Shown piece by piece: positions 16,900 through 25,949 of a DNA stretch of 64,000 bases. Numbering within the stretch: position 1 is the stretch's first letter; every line of letters begins with the position of its first letter. The stretch is taken from assembly GCA_964479625.1 (NCBI GenBank), contig CAYZMS010000004.1, forward strand, positions 1 through 64,000, read 5' to 3'. The translations under genes and the position numbers were made by a program. The stretch is from CAYZMS01 sp964479625 (lineage in GTDB: Bacteria > Bacteroidota > Bacteroidia > Chitinophagales > Saprospiraceae). Under the pieces are notes generated by a model. The model saw only the letters and a list, made by a program, of their open reading frames with translations. It had not been told where the DNA came from and made no database searches.

Positions 16900-18972
16900 A
16901 TGCTGTACCGGATCATCCTTTTTTGGTGCCTGCTATTGCCCTTCTCGGGGAAAGCACAGAACCTCCAGCCTGTTCCTCAGGATACCGTTCCGGAGGAGCA
17001 ACGGGTGCGCATTGACTTTAGCGATAGCATATGGGTCTATCAAAGACAGCAGTTGCAGAAGCTACAGGGCAATGTCCGGCTCAGTCAGGATAGCGTCGAA
17101 ATGCGATGCGATTCGGCCATCCTCTTTCGGGAAACACAGGTGGATGCTTATGGAGACGTACTCATTCGTCAGGGAGATTCACTTTTAATCTTTGCCGATA
17201 GTTTACAATATGACGGAGAGGCGAAGTTTGCCTCCCTGCAAGGAGAAGTGGTTTTGCAAAGCGACAGCCAGTTCCTTTACACCCAACGGCTGGATTACGA
17301 TCTAAGCCTGCGGCTTGCCACCTATACCACCGGAGCGACCCTGATCAGTGATTCTATTCAACTGAGTAGTGTTCGGGGCTACTATTATGTTGAAGAACAG
17401 ACGGCCTTTTTTCGCGATAGTGTATTGGTTATCGAACCTCGCTTTACCCTGCGTGCAGATACCTTGAAATTTAATACAGAAAGCCGGGTGGTTACCTTTC
17501 TGGGCCCCACTTTGATCACCACCGACAGCGGCCGGATATACTGCGAAGCAGGCTACTATGACCTGATCAATCGCAAGGCTAAATTTGCCAGGAATGCCCA
17601 ATACCTCAGTGGGGACCGAAAGGCCACCGCCGATAGCATTTTCTTTGAAGAGGAGACAGGGCTCTATCGCTTGATGGGCCGGGCGCTGGTGGAAGATTCC
17701 CTACAATATGCCCGAGGTAATTACCTGGAATACAACCAACGTACCGATTCCTATTACCTGGAAGGAGAATTAGCGGAATTCAAAAAAGACAAACAATTCG
17801 TATCCGGTCCCAGTATTCGATACAATGGCGAAACCGGGGCCATAATCACCCGGGGGCGAACCTATTTCAGTGACCCACCCCAGATCTTGCAGGCTGATAC
17901 CGTCGACTTTAATGATACAAAAGGGGAGGGCCTGGCTCTCGGCAATGTTATCTGGCAGGATACCAGTGCCCAGCTGACGATACAGTCCCAAAGGGCAGAT
18001 TACAATCGAAATACCGGGTACATCAAGGCCCTTGGCGGTAGAAATGATCGACCAGAGCTCATTGCTATGGTCGAAGGGGATTCCCTGTTTCTGGCAGCAG
18101 ATACCCTGCTTGCTCTCCCACTGGATTCCCTTGAATCCGGGGACGAATGGCAAACTGCCTTACCTGATTCGCTGGAATTAAAAGGGGATAGCCTGGCCAA
18201 TACCACCCCGGACTCTGCCATTCAAGACCTTCCGCTGGATTCATCAGTAGTAGATCTGCCTGAGAAGAGCATCTTGGAAGGCCTGCCCCTTCTGAAGAAG
18301 GAGCTTCCGGATACGGTTTTGATGCAGGAAGCTTTGGAAAGGGCAACTGCTGAATTGGATAGCCTTCGCTCCGATACTATTATAAAAACCAAAGCCGCAG
18401 AGGAGGGGCCCAGTCGTTTATTATTGGCTTATCCCGATGCCCGCATCTACAAATCCGATCTTCAGGCCAGGGCCGATTCCATGGTCTATAACACCCGGGA
18501 TTCGGTATTCAGTTTTTTTGTGGAGCCCGTTATCTGGTCAGATACCAGCCAATTCAAAGCAGATACCATTTATGTGTACCTGAAAAACGACCAGATCCAT
18601 CATATTGAGCTAATTGGAAATGCCTTCATCATTACCATGACGGATAGTCTCTATTTTCATCAGGCCCGCGGTAGAACAATTATGGCCTTTTTTAAAGAAG
18701 AGCAATTGCACCGGCTGGATATTTCCGGTAATGCAGAGTCTGTTTACTACGTCAAAGATGAGGAAGAAGCGTACATCGGGGTCAATCGTTCTATTTGTAG
18801 CAACATGATCTTGCTGTTCGAACAAAATGAGGTCGATCGAATTAAATGCCTTAAAGAGCCGCAATCCAGCATAACCCCTATGGCCGATGCCCAGCGTGCA
18901 GAGGCTTTTCAATTAAAGGGGTTTGACTGGATAACAGAGGGACGACCCTTAAAACGCGAAGATATTTTCTAG
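16900..18972 (+). CDS. OstA-like protein (LptA/OstA domain, envelope biogenesis)
   Basis: I start the protein at ATG 16900 (690 residues), because this gives a clean signal peptide (LYRIILFWCLLLPFSGKAQN) and because TACTTTTG at 16868-16875, a -7-like box, lies inside the longer ORF from 16861. The mature part contains repeated LptA/OstA-type beta-jellyroll strands (KLQGNVRLSQDSVEMRCDSA, DAYGDVLIRQGDSL and so on). An Asp/Ser/Leu-rich low-complexity insert (about 405-485) splits two OstA regions. LptA-fold proteins shuttle lipopolysaccharide across the periplasm; Bacteroidota OstA-like proteins probably do the same, but this is inferred. Confidence 0.8.
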   Translation: MLYRIILFWCLLLPFSGKAQNLQPVPQDTVPEEQRVRIDFSDSIWVYQRQQLQKLQGNVRLSQDSVEMRCDSAILFRETQVDAYGDVLIRQGDSLLIFADSLQYDGEAKFASLQGEVVLQSDSQFLYTQRLDYDLSLRLATYTTGATLISDSIQLSSVRGYYYVEEQTAFFRDSVLVIEPRFTLRADTLKFNTESRVVTFLGPTLITTDSGRIYCEAGYYDLINRKAKFARNAQYLSGDRKATADSIFFEEETGLYRLMGRALVEDSLQYARGNYLEYNQRTDSYYLEGELAEFKKDKQFVSGPSIRYNGETGAIITRGRTYFSDPPQILQADTVDFNDTKGEGLALGNVIWQDTSAQLTIQSQRADYNRNTGYIKALGGRNDRPELIAMVEGDSLFLAADTLLALPLDSLESGDEWQTALPDSLELKGDSLANTTPDSAIQDLPLDSSVVDLPEKSILEGLPLLKKELPDTVLMQEALERATAELDSLRSDTIIKTKAAEEGPSRLLLAYPDARIYKSDLQARADSMVYNTRDSVFSFFVEPVIWSDTSQFKADTIYVYLKNDQIHHIELIGNAFIITMTDSLYFHQARGRTIMAFFKEEQLHRLDISGNAESVYYVKDEEEAYIGVNRSICSNMILLFEQNEVDRIKCLKEPQSSITPMADAQRAEAFQLKGFDWITEGRPLKREDIF

Positions 18973-19089
18973 ACAAGTGTGTGGCATTAGCACCAGGTCA
19001 TCGGGAAGGATTAAATAAAAAATCAACTATATTCTCTTTTAGCAGGGATGTGATTGGTCGCATCTGCTTTGCTTAACCATTGAAATACC

Positions 19090-19836
19090 ATGAGAACACT
19101 AAACCTTTGCATCGGATTATTGCTAAGCTTCGTTCTTTTCGGACAACATAACGGTGAATTAACGCAGGCCAACAAGGCCTATCAGGAGGGGCGTTACCTG
19201 GACGCTATAGTCCAATACGAAACGCTGCTGGGTGCAGGTTACCAATCGGTTGCCCTTGAATACAACCTGGGGAATGCTTATTATCGGGAAGGTGAACTGG
19301 CACAGGCCATTTTACATTATGAAAGGGCATTGAGGTTAAGCCCTGCCGATAAAGATATACAGTACAATTTGGACCTGGTAAATGAGCAACTACCTGAACC
19401 AATAGATCCGCTGCCAACTTTTTTTCTACGGCGCTGGTGGAAAAGCTGGGTACTTGCTTTTTCTGCAAATATCTGGGCGGCCCTGGGGTTGATTTTACTT
19501 TGGGTGGCTGCGGCGGGGATGTGGCTGCGCTTATTCAATTCTCAGCGGTCGTGGCGAAGAAAAGGTGCCTGGGGGGCAATTTTGGGCTTTCCCCTGGCTT
19601 TAGTTTTGTTTCTAAGCAGCTTGGGGAGAATGGCGATAAACGAACGGAATGACCAGGCAATTGTGATGGAGGATATCGCCCTGAAAGCTGGACCAGATCC
19701 AAAAAGTCCGAATTTGTTAAACCTGTATGCGGGCTATAAAGTCGAGATATTGGATCAACTGGAGGGGTGGTTGAAAATTAGTCTGGCAAATGGAGAGCTT
19801 GGTTGGTTGGAGGCTTCTGCCGTCCAAACCATTTAA
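19090..19836 (+). CDS. BatE-like protein (TPR, two membrane helices, SH3)
   Basis: A 248-residue protein with the BatE architecture: signal peptide (1-19) and two TPR units (about 22-95; ANKAYQEGRYLDAIVQYETL and AYYREGELAQAILHYERAL). Two membrane helices follow (about 118-140 and 152-172), then a C-terminal bacterial SH3-like domain (185-245; IALKAGPDPKSPNLLNLYAGYKVEI). In Bacteroides, Bat proteins affect aerotolerance and envelope stress, and BatE usually ends a batA-D operon. Here it stands alone after the OstA gene, so the rest of the bat operon must be elsewhere or lost. Confidence 0.75.
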   Translation: MRTLNLCIGLLLSFVLFGQHNGELTQANKAYQEGRYLDAIVQYETLLGAGYQSVALEYNLGNAYYREGELAQAILHYERALRLSPADKDIQYNLDLVNEQLPEPIDPLPTFFLRRWWKSWVLAFSANIWAALGLILLWVAAAGMWLRLFNSQRSWRRKGAWGAILGFPLALVLFLSSLGRMAINERNDQAIVMEDIALKAGPDPKSPNLLNLYAGYKVEILDQLEGWLKISLANGELGWLEASAVQTI

Positions 19837-19862
19837 AGCTTAGCCATACTACCCGGAAAAAA

Positions 19863-19897
19863 AACCGTTTAAAGCACATTTGTTGCTTTAAACGGTT
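19863..19897 (-). terminator. Terminator of the rplU-rpmA transcript
   Basis: AACCGTTTAAAGC (19863-19875) pairs perfectly over 13 bp with GCTTTAAACGGTT (19885-19897). Read on the minus strand it is followed by a run of nine T, so it terminates the L21-L27 operon; it may also stop the convergent BatE transcript. Confidence 0.85.
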
Positions 19898-19917
19898 CTT
19901 ATAAAGAATACTTGATT

Positions 19918-20667
19918 TTACTCTTTACCGCCTTTCAGTTTATCTTGGTAGGCTTCCAGTTCTTCCCACTTTTCATCAACAAGTAACTGCGCTTGCTGGC
20001 TCCAGGTGGTGGGGTCGTGCATGCGGTAGCGAGGTCCAGCTGCTTCCAGAATTTCTTCCAGCTTGGAGGTTTCTGCCTGAGCGAGGTCTGACCAGGTATG
20101 GATCCCTGCGTCATTAAACAGGCCGGCGATCTTGGGGCCGATACCCTCTACAGCTTTAAGATCATCCTTATTGATCTTTTTACCGGAAGGCAGGGTAATG
20201 GAAGCCGTTTTCTTCGCCTTTGGCGCAGCTTTCTTTTCTTCGGTTGCCGGTTTTGATGCTTCTTCTTTTGCAGGAGCCTTGGCTTTTGGCTCTTCTACAG
20301 CTGGAGCACTTGCCTGCACTACCTCTTCTTTGGCCGGCGTCTCTTTAACGGGAGCTGCAGCGGCAGCTTTTTCCTTTTTAGTAGCCACCGGTGCTGTTGT
20401 CTGAAGGTTTACTCCTTCAGGGAGAATGTTGATGAATGTCCGGTTTAGGCGACGCTTGTTGAATTGGACCGTACCGTCTACAGCAGCGTGCAGGGTATAA
20501 TCTTTACCCATATATACGTTTTCGCCGGGATGGAATTTAGTTCCCCGTTGGCGAACGATGATGTTGCCGGCTTTAACTTTTTGACCCCCGAACAGTTTGA
20601 CACCTAGTCGTTTACTTTTACTGTCGCGGCCGTTATCCGTACTACCGACACCTTTCTTGTGAGCCAT
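19918..20667 (-). CDS. rpmA: 50S ribosomal protein L27 with C-terminal helix-hairpin-helix extension
   Basis: Residues 1-85 are a normal bacterial L27 (MAHKKGVGSTDNGRDSKSKR, RQRGTKFHPGENVYMGKDYT). The protein then continues to 249 residues, almost three times the family length. A Lys/Ala/Glu/Pro-rich linker (about 90-165) leads to a folded C-terminal domain (about 166-249), with GKKINKDDLKAVEGIGPKIA as a helix-hairpin-helix motif and LEEILEAAGPRYRMHDPTTW. L27 contacts the peptidyl-transferase centre through its N-terminus, so a C-terminal appendage could project from the 50S surface. It lies 42 bp downstream of rplU in the standard L21-L27 order, and there is no frameshift between the two halves. 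Confidence 0.93.
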   Translation of the reverse strand: MAHKKGVGSTDNGRDSKSKRLGVKLFGGQKVKAGNIIVRQRGTKFHPGENVYMGKDYTLHAAVDGTVQFNKRRLNRTFINILPEGVNLQTTAPVATKKEKAAAAAPVKETPAKEEVVQASAPAVEEPKAKAPAKEEASKPATEEKKAAPKAKKTASITLPSGKKINKDDLKAVEGIGPKIAGLFNDAGIHTWSDLAQAETSKLEEILEAAGPRYRMHDPTTWSQQAQLLVDEKWEELEAYQDKLKGGKE

Positions 20668-20709
20668 GGTCTTGAATTTTAAGGTATAGCAATGACATTT
20701 GCCGCGACC

Positions 20710-21018
20710 TTAGGCGGAAATGCTGTCGATTTTAATTTTGGTGAAACACTGGCGGTGGCCATTCTTCTTCTTATAGCCCTTGCGGCGCTTCTTTTTGAAA
20801 ACAATAACTTTATCTCCTTTCTGATGGCCTAAAACGGTTGCGTTTATTTTGGCTGACAAGAAAGGTTTGCCCAGTTCAACGGCGCCTTCACGGTCGATCA
20901 ATAAAACCTGATCGAACGCTACCTGGTCGCCCTCTGCTGCCTTTAGCTGGTGGACGAAGAGCTCTTGCCCTTCCTCAACTTTGAATTGCTGACCAGCTAT
21001 GGTAACGATTGCAAACAT
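20710..21018 (-). CDS. rplU: 50S ribosomal protein L21
   Basis: A 102-residue L21 of normal length. It shows MFAIVTIAGQQFKVEEGQEL at the N-terminus and the basic C-terminal signature KKRRKGYKKKNGHRQCFTKIKI. It binds 23S rRNA in the 50S subunit. First gene of the rplU-rpmA operon, with a well-formed promoter at 21066-21096. Confidence 0.97.
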   Translation of the reverse strand: MFAIVTIAGQQFKVEEGQELFVHQLKAAEGDQVAFDQVLLIDREGAVELGKPFLSAKINATVLGHQKGDKVIVFKKKRRKGYKKKNGHRQCFTKIKIDSISA

Positions 21019-21065
21019 GCTTAATCTGCGTTAGGTAAATGAATGTATTTTTCGAAAATTGGCTG

Positions 21066-21096
21066 CAAAGATATAAAAGTATGTCGAATAAAACAA
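21066..21096 (-). promoter_or_regulatory. Promoter of the rplU-rpmA operon
   Basis: On the minus strand: TTG (21096-21094), a 20-bp spacer and TATCTTTG (21073-21066), an exact match to TAnnTTTG. The predicted start lies about 40 nt before the rplU ATG. Confidence 0.65.
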
Positions 21097-21159
21097 GAAA
21101 ATACTTACGCCTAACTCATGGGCTAAAGCGGCTAATCACTTATTGAAGGTTGCTCAGCG

Positions 21160-22449
21160 TCAAAGTAATTGCTCCAGCTCAAACTCCAGCTTAATTCGTT
21201 CTTCCCCCCGGTCCAATACGAGATTGATCAATTTGCCTTCTTTTTTTCGCAAGCGGTTGTTAATGCCGTTGAGGGTGAGCAAGCCGGAAGGCCAGCCATT
21301 GAGTCGGACCAGCATATCGCCCTTTTGCACCCCGGCTCGTTCGGCCGGACTGTCTTTAAGTACATACAATACCTTGAAATCAGAAAGGGTTTTTCCAGTG
21401 GCGATAAAGAAAATTCCGCTCATGTCAAACTTAAACCGGTCGCCATAATCTTTATCGGGCTTGAGGTAGAGGGTTTGCCGGGGATAGTCCAGGATGATAT
21501 CGAAACGGCTGAGCAATTCATTGCCGATAATGCCATTCCGGTTGTTGAGATAGGTTGAGTCTACCGTAGGTTGAGTTTTCTGGAAATTGGTGACCACACC
21601 ATTGAAGGTCAGGTCTTCGACTTCCAGACGGTCCACTCTGCCCAGATAGCCTTTCAGTACGCCACTGAGCCCAAAACCGATATCGCTGGGAATATTATTT
21701 TCGGGTACATTAAGGTCCGGATGGGTGTCGGTGTAAAGGAGTAGACCGAGGCTGGCGCCGGTATCCATGAGTAATTTGGTAGGCACTCTGGTTTTATTCG
21801 GTAAAAGCGTTTCCCCTTCAATATAAGGCTTGCTTCGGAAGATCTCGGTCTTTAATTGCTCATACCCCTTTTTGGGAGGCTTGAATTTAGCTGGATCCAT
21901 AAAAACGATCCGCTTGCGGTCGTAGTCGATTTCGATAACGAAGCGTCGAAAAAAATCCGCACCCAGGATGCCGTGGATCTCCGTGCCGATAAACTCATCA
22001 AACTTAAAATAATCCTGTTCGAGTACCAGAATGGAACGGTTGTAAGCCAGTAACTCCTCCGTTTTAAACGACACCCCCCGCACCAGATAGGCAATAAGGG
22101 TCGTTTCGAGATCAGCTCCCATGATCTCGAAACGACGTTGATAATTCAGGCCGAGAATATCCACTACCTGACGCTTGGTGAGAACAGTATGTTCTGCTCC
22201 GGTGTCAAAAATAAATTTGAGTGGAAAAAGATCATTAAAGACCAGCTCGACGATGATAAAGTTATTTCGGTATTCGAACGGCAGTTCGGCACGCTTTCCC
22301 GGACCCACGTTAAGATCAGATCGCTGCCGCTGAATTTTATCCCGACCAAATAAATCGATCAAATTAGACTCATCTCCTGTCTTCACGATTTGAGCGGGTA
22401 GCGACTGGGCGAAAAAAAGAAAAATCAGGAAACACTTCAGGAGCCGCAT
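21160..22449 (-). CDS. Retropepsin-like aspartyl protease with PDZ domain
   Basis: A 429-residue secreted protein: signal peptide (1-19, ending SLPAQ), then two pepsin-like half-domains each with an active-site motif, KFIFDTGAEHTVLT (about 80-93) and KLLMDTGASLGLLL (about 225-238). A C-terminal PDZ domain follows (about 350-425; LKDSPAERAGVQKGDMLVRLNGW). The two-lobe-plus-PDZ arrangement is common in Bacteroidota. Substrates are unknown; a periplasmic or surface role is likely. It stands alone, divergent from susC. Confidence 0.85.
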   Translation of the reverse strand: MRLLKCFLIFLFFAQSLPAQIVKTGDESNLIDLFGRDKIQRQRSDLNVGPGKRAELPFEYRNNFIIVELVFNDLFPLKFIFDTGAEHTVLTKRQVVDILGLNYQRRFEIMGADLETTLIAYLVRGVSFKTEELLAYNRSILVLEQDYFKFDEFIGTEIHGILGADFFRRFVIEIDYDRKRIVFMDPAKFKPPKKGYEQLKTEIFRSKPYIEGETLLPNKTRVPTKLLMDTGASLGLLLYTDTHPDLNVPENNIPSDIGFGLSGVLKGYLGRVDRLEVEDLTFNGVVTNFQKTQPTVDSTYLNNRNGIIGNELLSRFDIILDYPRQTLYLKPDKDYGDRFKFDMSGIFFIATGKTLSDFKVLYVLKDSPAERAGVQKGDMLVRLNGWPSGLLTLNGINNRLRKKEGKLINLVLDRGEERIKLEFELEQLL

Positions 22450-22861
22450 GGTCGCATTGCTTTTTCGTAATCTATGTATTTTCAGAAGAAATTAAATTTT
22501 AAAATGCAGGAAAAGAGTAAAATATTTCTCTTGATACTTTGTTTAATTCCTTTTAATTTTTCATTTTTGATAGATGGAGTTAGTGTATTGTAAACACCAA
22601 AAGTATTCAAATAGCTTGCAAACGCTTGTGAAATAAGCCTTTAGTAAAACAACTAAACGAAAGAACCCAAAAGAGATTTTTTGGTATTTCTTTAAAACTG
22701 TTGAAAATATTATTCCGGATGATTGTTAAAACCCAAGTTTTCGTCCGGTTCCAGACAAAATAACAACTAGCGAGTGCCTGCTTTTAAATTAAGCTGATTC
22801 CCTTTAATAACGCACCTATTAACTTGGACCTTATTTCATTCACTAAATAATGGATTAACGT
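22450..22861. other. Regulatory gap upstream of susC
   Basis: AT-rich 412-bp gap between the divergent protease and susC genes. It holds a LacI-like operator candidate at 22617-22630 and a hydrophobic 29-codon ORF (22504-22593, plus strand; FLLILCLIPFNFSFLI) that is probably chance or a signal-peptide remnant. ATACTTTG at about 22533-22540 resembles a shortened -7 box, but no clear -33 partner exists. Confidence 0.4.
22617..22630. promoter_or_regulatory. LacI-family-like operator candidate upstream of susC
   Basis: TGCAAACGCTTGTG matches 8 of the 10 fixed positions of the LacI-family consensus TGnAAnCGnTTnCA, with the central CG. No LacI regulator is encoded in the window. Single imperfect site, so weak support. 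Confidence 0.25.
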
Positions 22862-25816
22862 ATGAAGCTTAAAGTTGACTATTGCATGCGTATATTGCCC
22901 ATGCTAATGCTGTTGTTCGCGGCTCAACTAGCTATCGGACAACGGACTGTTTCCGGTACGGTAACGGATGCCGAAACAGGAGAACCGCTCATCGGGGCGA
23001 ACATCCTGGCCATCGGCACCAGTACGGGTACCGTTACAGATTTTGATGGAGCTTATGTGCTCGATATTCCCGAAGGAATTACAGAGCTGGAGTTTACTTA
23101 CACTGGTTATGCTGCCGAGCGAGTTACGATCGGAGCCTCGAACACCGTTGATGTCAGCCTCAGTGCTGGAGAGGTTTTAGATGAAGTAGTGGTGATCGGT
23201 TATGGCTCCGTTAAGAAAAGCGACCTGACCGGGTCGGTGGCTTCTATTGCCGAAAAGGATTTTAATGGAGGTCTGGTCGTTGCACCGGATCAATTGATCC
23301 AGGGTAAAGCCCCCGGGGTACAGATCCTTAACAACAGTGGTCAGCCCGGTAGTGCAACTACCGTACGGATACGAGGTAACGCTTCTATCCGAGCCGGAAA
23401 TGACCCCCTGTTTGTGGTGGATGGGGTGCCCCTGAGCGGTATCTCTTCTAAGCCGGATTTGAATGCCGGTGGTTTAGGTAATACACCGCCTTCCAACCCG
23501 CTTAATTACCTGAACCCGGACGATATACAGTCGATGGAGGTATTGAAAGATGCTTCTGCTGCAGCCATCTATGGTTCTCGGGGTGCTAACGGGGTTATCA
23601 TCATTAATACCAAACAGGGGCGAACGGGCCCTCCCACCATTGGCATCAATACTTCCATTGGTTTTTCCAATCAGTTGAAAAAATACGAGGTACTGGATGG
23701 CGATGAGTATCGCGATGCCCTTCAGGATTACGGATTGACCGGAGGGGATTTCGGAGATGACGTAGATGCCTTCGATGAAATAACCCGTACGGCTGTCGTT
23801 AACCGACACACCTTATCGATCAACGGAGGGGGCGTTAATGGAAACTACCGGGCGTCCTTTGGCTTTTTCAACCAACAGGGTATTGTGAAAAACAACGATC
23901 TGCAACGGATCAACGGTACGCTTTCCGGTCGGTACAAATTCCTGAAAAATCGCCGATTGGGGATCGATTTCAACTTGATTGTATCCCGTACAGACGAAAG
24001 TACGCCACCAATTAGTACGGATGCCGGTTTCCGCGGAAGCCTTATTGGTAATGCTTTGCAATGGAACCCCACCCATCCCTTGCGCGATTCCAACGGGGAC
24101 CCCATTCCCATTCCCGATTTCGGAAACTTTACTAACCCCTTGGTACTCTTAAGTTCCTGGAATGATGATGTACGCACCAATGATGTGTTATTCAATATTC
24201 AACCTTCTTACCAGATCACAGATAACCTGACCTATCGCTTTTTGTATGGTCTGAACTCAGGGGTGGGTAATCGGAGGTTTTATATCGATAAAGATATTAA
24301 CCTGGAAAATATTGAAGGTCGTGGTCAGGCAGCTGCCATTGATAATGTGGTTACTGCCCAGGTGTTGACTCATACGCTGACTTTTGATAAGGATTTTGGC
24401 AGTACTTCTTTCCAGGCCCTAGCAGGATATGAGTTTCAGAAAACTACTCAGGATTTGACCGGTCTGGTCGCTCAGGACTTCCTGGTAGATGATTTTGACT
24501 ATACCAATATTCTTCAAAACTCATCCACCAATAGCCGGAACGTATTTTCTTTTGCTCCGCCAGATCAAGAATTACAGTCTTTCTTTGGCCGGGTAAATTT
24601 CAACTTCAGTGATCGTTTCCTGCTAACGGCAACGGTTCGTGCTGATGGATCCAGTAAATTTGGAGAAAATAACAGATATGGGGTATTCCCTGCCTTTGCG
24701 GGTGCCTGGAATATTCATAATGAGGGCTTTGCTGATGATGGCATTTTTGACAACCTGAAACTACGGGTTGGTTGGGGACAAACTGGTAATCAGTCTTTCC
24801 CTCCCGGTGCTTCTCGGGAGCGCTATGGGTTTGGTCAGGAACAGATTTTTCTGGAAAACGTTGCTAACCCGGATCTGCAGTGGGAAACCACCACTACTTT
24901 CAATGCGGGGATAGACTTTGCCCTGTGGGATTACAAACTGGTAGGTTCTGTAGAATACTTCAACAGAAATACGGAAGACCTTTTATTCCAGTTCCCCACC
25001 ATTCAACCCGCACCTTCCAGTTTGTACTGGATCAACCTGCCGGGAAATGTGATTAACCAGGGGGTGGAAATTGCTTTGGATGCCTACATAGTGGATAATC
25101 CCGGTTTCACCTGGAGATTGGGTGGTAATGTGGCTTTCCTGGACAATGAATTGACCAATTACGATGGCCCAAATACTCCTTATGGGACACTTTTCGGCCA
25201 GGGTATTTCTGGTGCTCAGATCCATCGCCTGGCCAATAATACTCCTTTGAATGCCTTCTATACCCGTGACCACATTGAGATCGGGGATGACGGACAAAGT
25301 GTATTTGCCAATAATGAAGAACTGGATTATCGTGGAGACCCGAACCCGGATGTGTTATTGGGGATCAATACTACCTTTGGTGTAGGGGATTTTAACCTGA
25401 CCCTAAACTTCAACGGCTCCCTGGGGAATGATATCTATAATAATACCAAGAATACCGTTATCCCGATCGGTAACCTGGGGTCGCGGAATATTGATGCCAA
25501 CCTGGTCGGTAACTCGGTTATGGAAGCTACTTCCAACCCGATCAAATCTTCGGATCGCTATATCGAAGATGGAAGTTACGTGAAGTTGGCCAATGCTACT
25601 TTAACCTACGATCTGGGGAATATTGCTAATAATTTCCTAAAAGGCACACAACTGTACATTACCGGGCAAAACCTGTTTGTTATTACGGGTTATACCGGTT
25701 TCGACCCAGAGGTTAATACGGTGAACGATGCCAATGGGTTGCCATCAGCGGGTATTGAGTATATTCCTTACCCATCTGCCCGGACGGTGATCTTTGGAGC
25801 TCGTTTCAACCTCTAA
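22862..25816 (+). CDS. SusC/RagA family TonB-linked outer-membrane protein
   Basis: A 984-residue SusC-type transporter: signal peptide (to about 27), carboxypeptidase-regulatory-like domain (28-110; VSGTVTDAETGEPLIGANIL), TonB-dependent plug (about 115-230) with VVVIGYGSVKKSDLTGSV and VLKDASAAAIYGSRGANGV, and a beta-barrel ending VIFGARFNL. It imports oligosaccharides or peptides delivered by its lid lipoprotein SusD, encoded next. No glycosidase, peptidase or sigma/anti-sigma pair accompanies the pair, so the substrate is unknown; the following genes are FG-GAP lipoproteins. Confidence 0.93.
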   Translation: MKLKVDYCMRILPMLMLLFAAQLAIGQRTVSGTVTDAETGEPLIGANILAIGTSTGTVTDFDGAYVLDIPEGITELEFTYTGYAAERVTIGASNTVDVSLSAGEVLDEVVVIGYGSVKKSDLTGSVASIAEKDFNGGLVVAPDQLIQGKAPGVQILNNSGQPGSATTVRIRGNASIRAGNDPLFVVDGVPLSGISSKPDLNAGGLGNTPPSNPLNYLNPDDIQSMEVLKDASAAAIYGSRGANGVIIINTKQGRTGPPTIGINTSIGFSNQLKKYEVLDGDEYRDALQDYGLTGGDFGDDVDAFDEITRTAVVNRHTLSINGGGVNGNYRASFGFFNQQGIVKNNDLQRINGTLSGRYKFLKNRRLGIDFNLIVSRTDESTPPISTDAGFRGSLIGNALQWNPTHPLRDSNGDPIPIPDFGNFTNPLVLLSSWNDDVRTNDVLFNIQPSYQITDNLTYRFLYGLNSGVGNRRFYIDKDINLENIEGRGQAAAIDNVVTAQVLTHTLTFDKDFGSTSFQALAGYEFQKTTQDLTGLVAQDFLVDDFDYTNILQNSSTNSRNVFSFAPPDQELQSFFGRVNFNFSDRFLLTATVRADGSSKFGENNRYGVFPAFAGAWNIHNEGFADDGIFDNLKLRVGWGQTGNQSFPPGASRERYGFGQEQIFLENVANPDLQWETTTTFNAGIDFALWDYKLVGSVEYFNRNTEDLLFQFPTIQPAPSSLYWINLPGNVINQGVEIALDAYIVDNPGFTWRLGGNVAFLDNELTNYDGPNTPYGTLFGQGISGAQIHRLANNTPLNAFYTRDHIEIGDDGQSVFANNEELDYRGDPNPDVLLGINTTFGVGDFNLTLNFNGSLGNDIYNNTKNTVIPIGNLGSRNIDANLVGNSVMEATSNPIKSSDRYIEDGSYVKLANATLTYDLGNIANNFLKGTQLYITGQNLFVITGYTGFDPEVNTVNDANGLPSAGIEYIPYPSARTVIFGARFNL

Positions 25817-25821
25817 TCAGT

Positions 25822-25891
25822 GAAAAGGACCAAATGGCCAGGCGCAAACGTCGCATTTTTGTCAGAATGGCGCCTTTCCTTTGGTCTTTTC
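25822..25891 (+). promoter_or_regulatory. Stem-loop in the susC-susD intercistronic region
   Basis: GAAAAGGACCAAA (25822-25834) can pair with TTTGGTCTTTTC (25880-25891; one bulged G). Inside it GGCGC (25841-25845) pairs with GCGCC (25870-25874). It follows the susC stop by 5 bp and ends in a short T-rich stretch. This suits a partial terminator or an mRNA 3'-end stabiliser allowing unequal SusC and SusD levels. Confidence 0.5.
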
Positions 25892-25912
25892 GCCTAATTA
25901 TCAGTAATTTCG
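25880..25912 (+). promoter_or_regulatory. Possible secondary promoter for susD
   Basis: TTTG (25880-25883), a 21-bp spacer and TAATTTCG (25905-25912), one mismatch to TAnnTTTG. It would give a leader of about 30 nt before ATG 25950. It overlaps the intercistronic hairpin, so it may be coincidental. Confidence 0.3.
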
Positions 25913-25949
25913 AATGAATGTTGAATTCAAAATTAAAATTCTTTTCTCC

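Noticed and set aside
16853..17188. Cys- and Arg-rich 111-codon plus-strand ORF over the OstA-like gene
   Set aside because: Out-of-frame shadow of the OstA-like gene, which has a signal peptide and LptA-type repeats.
22504..22593. Hydrophobic 29-codon ORF upstream of susC
   Set aside because: It looks like a lone signal peptide; no ribosome site and no partner sequence, so it is most likely chance in AT-rich DNA.
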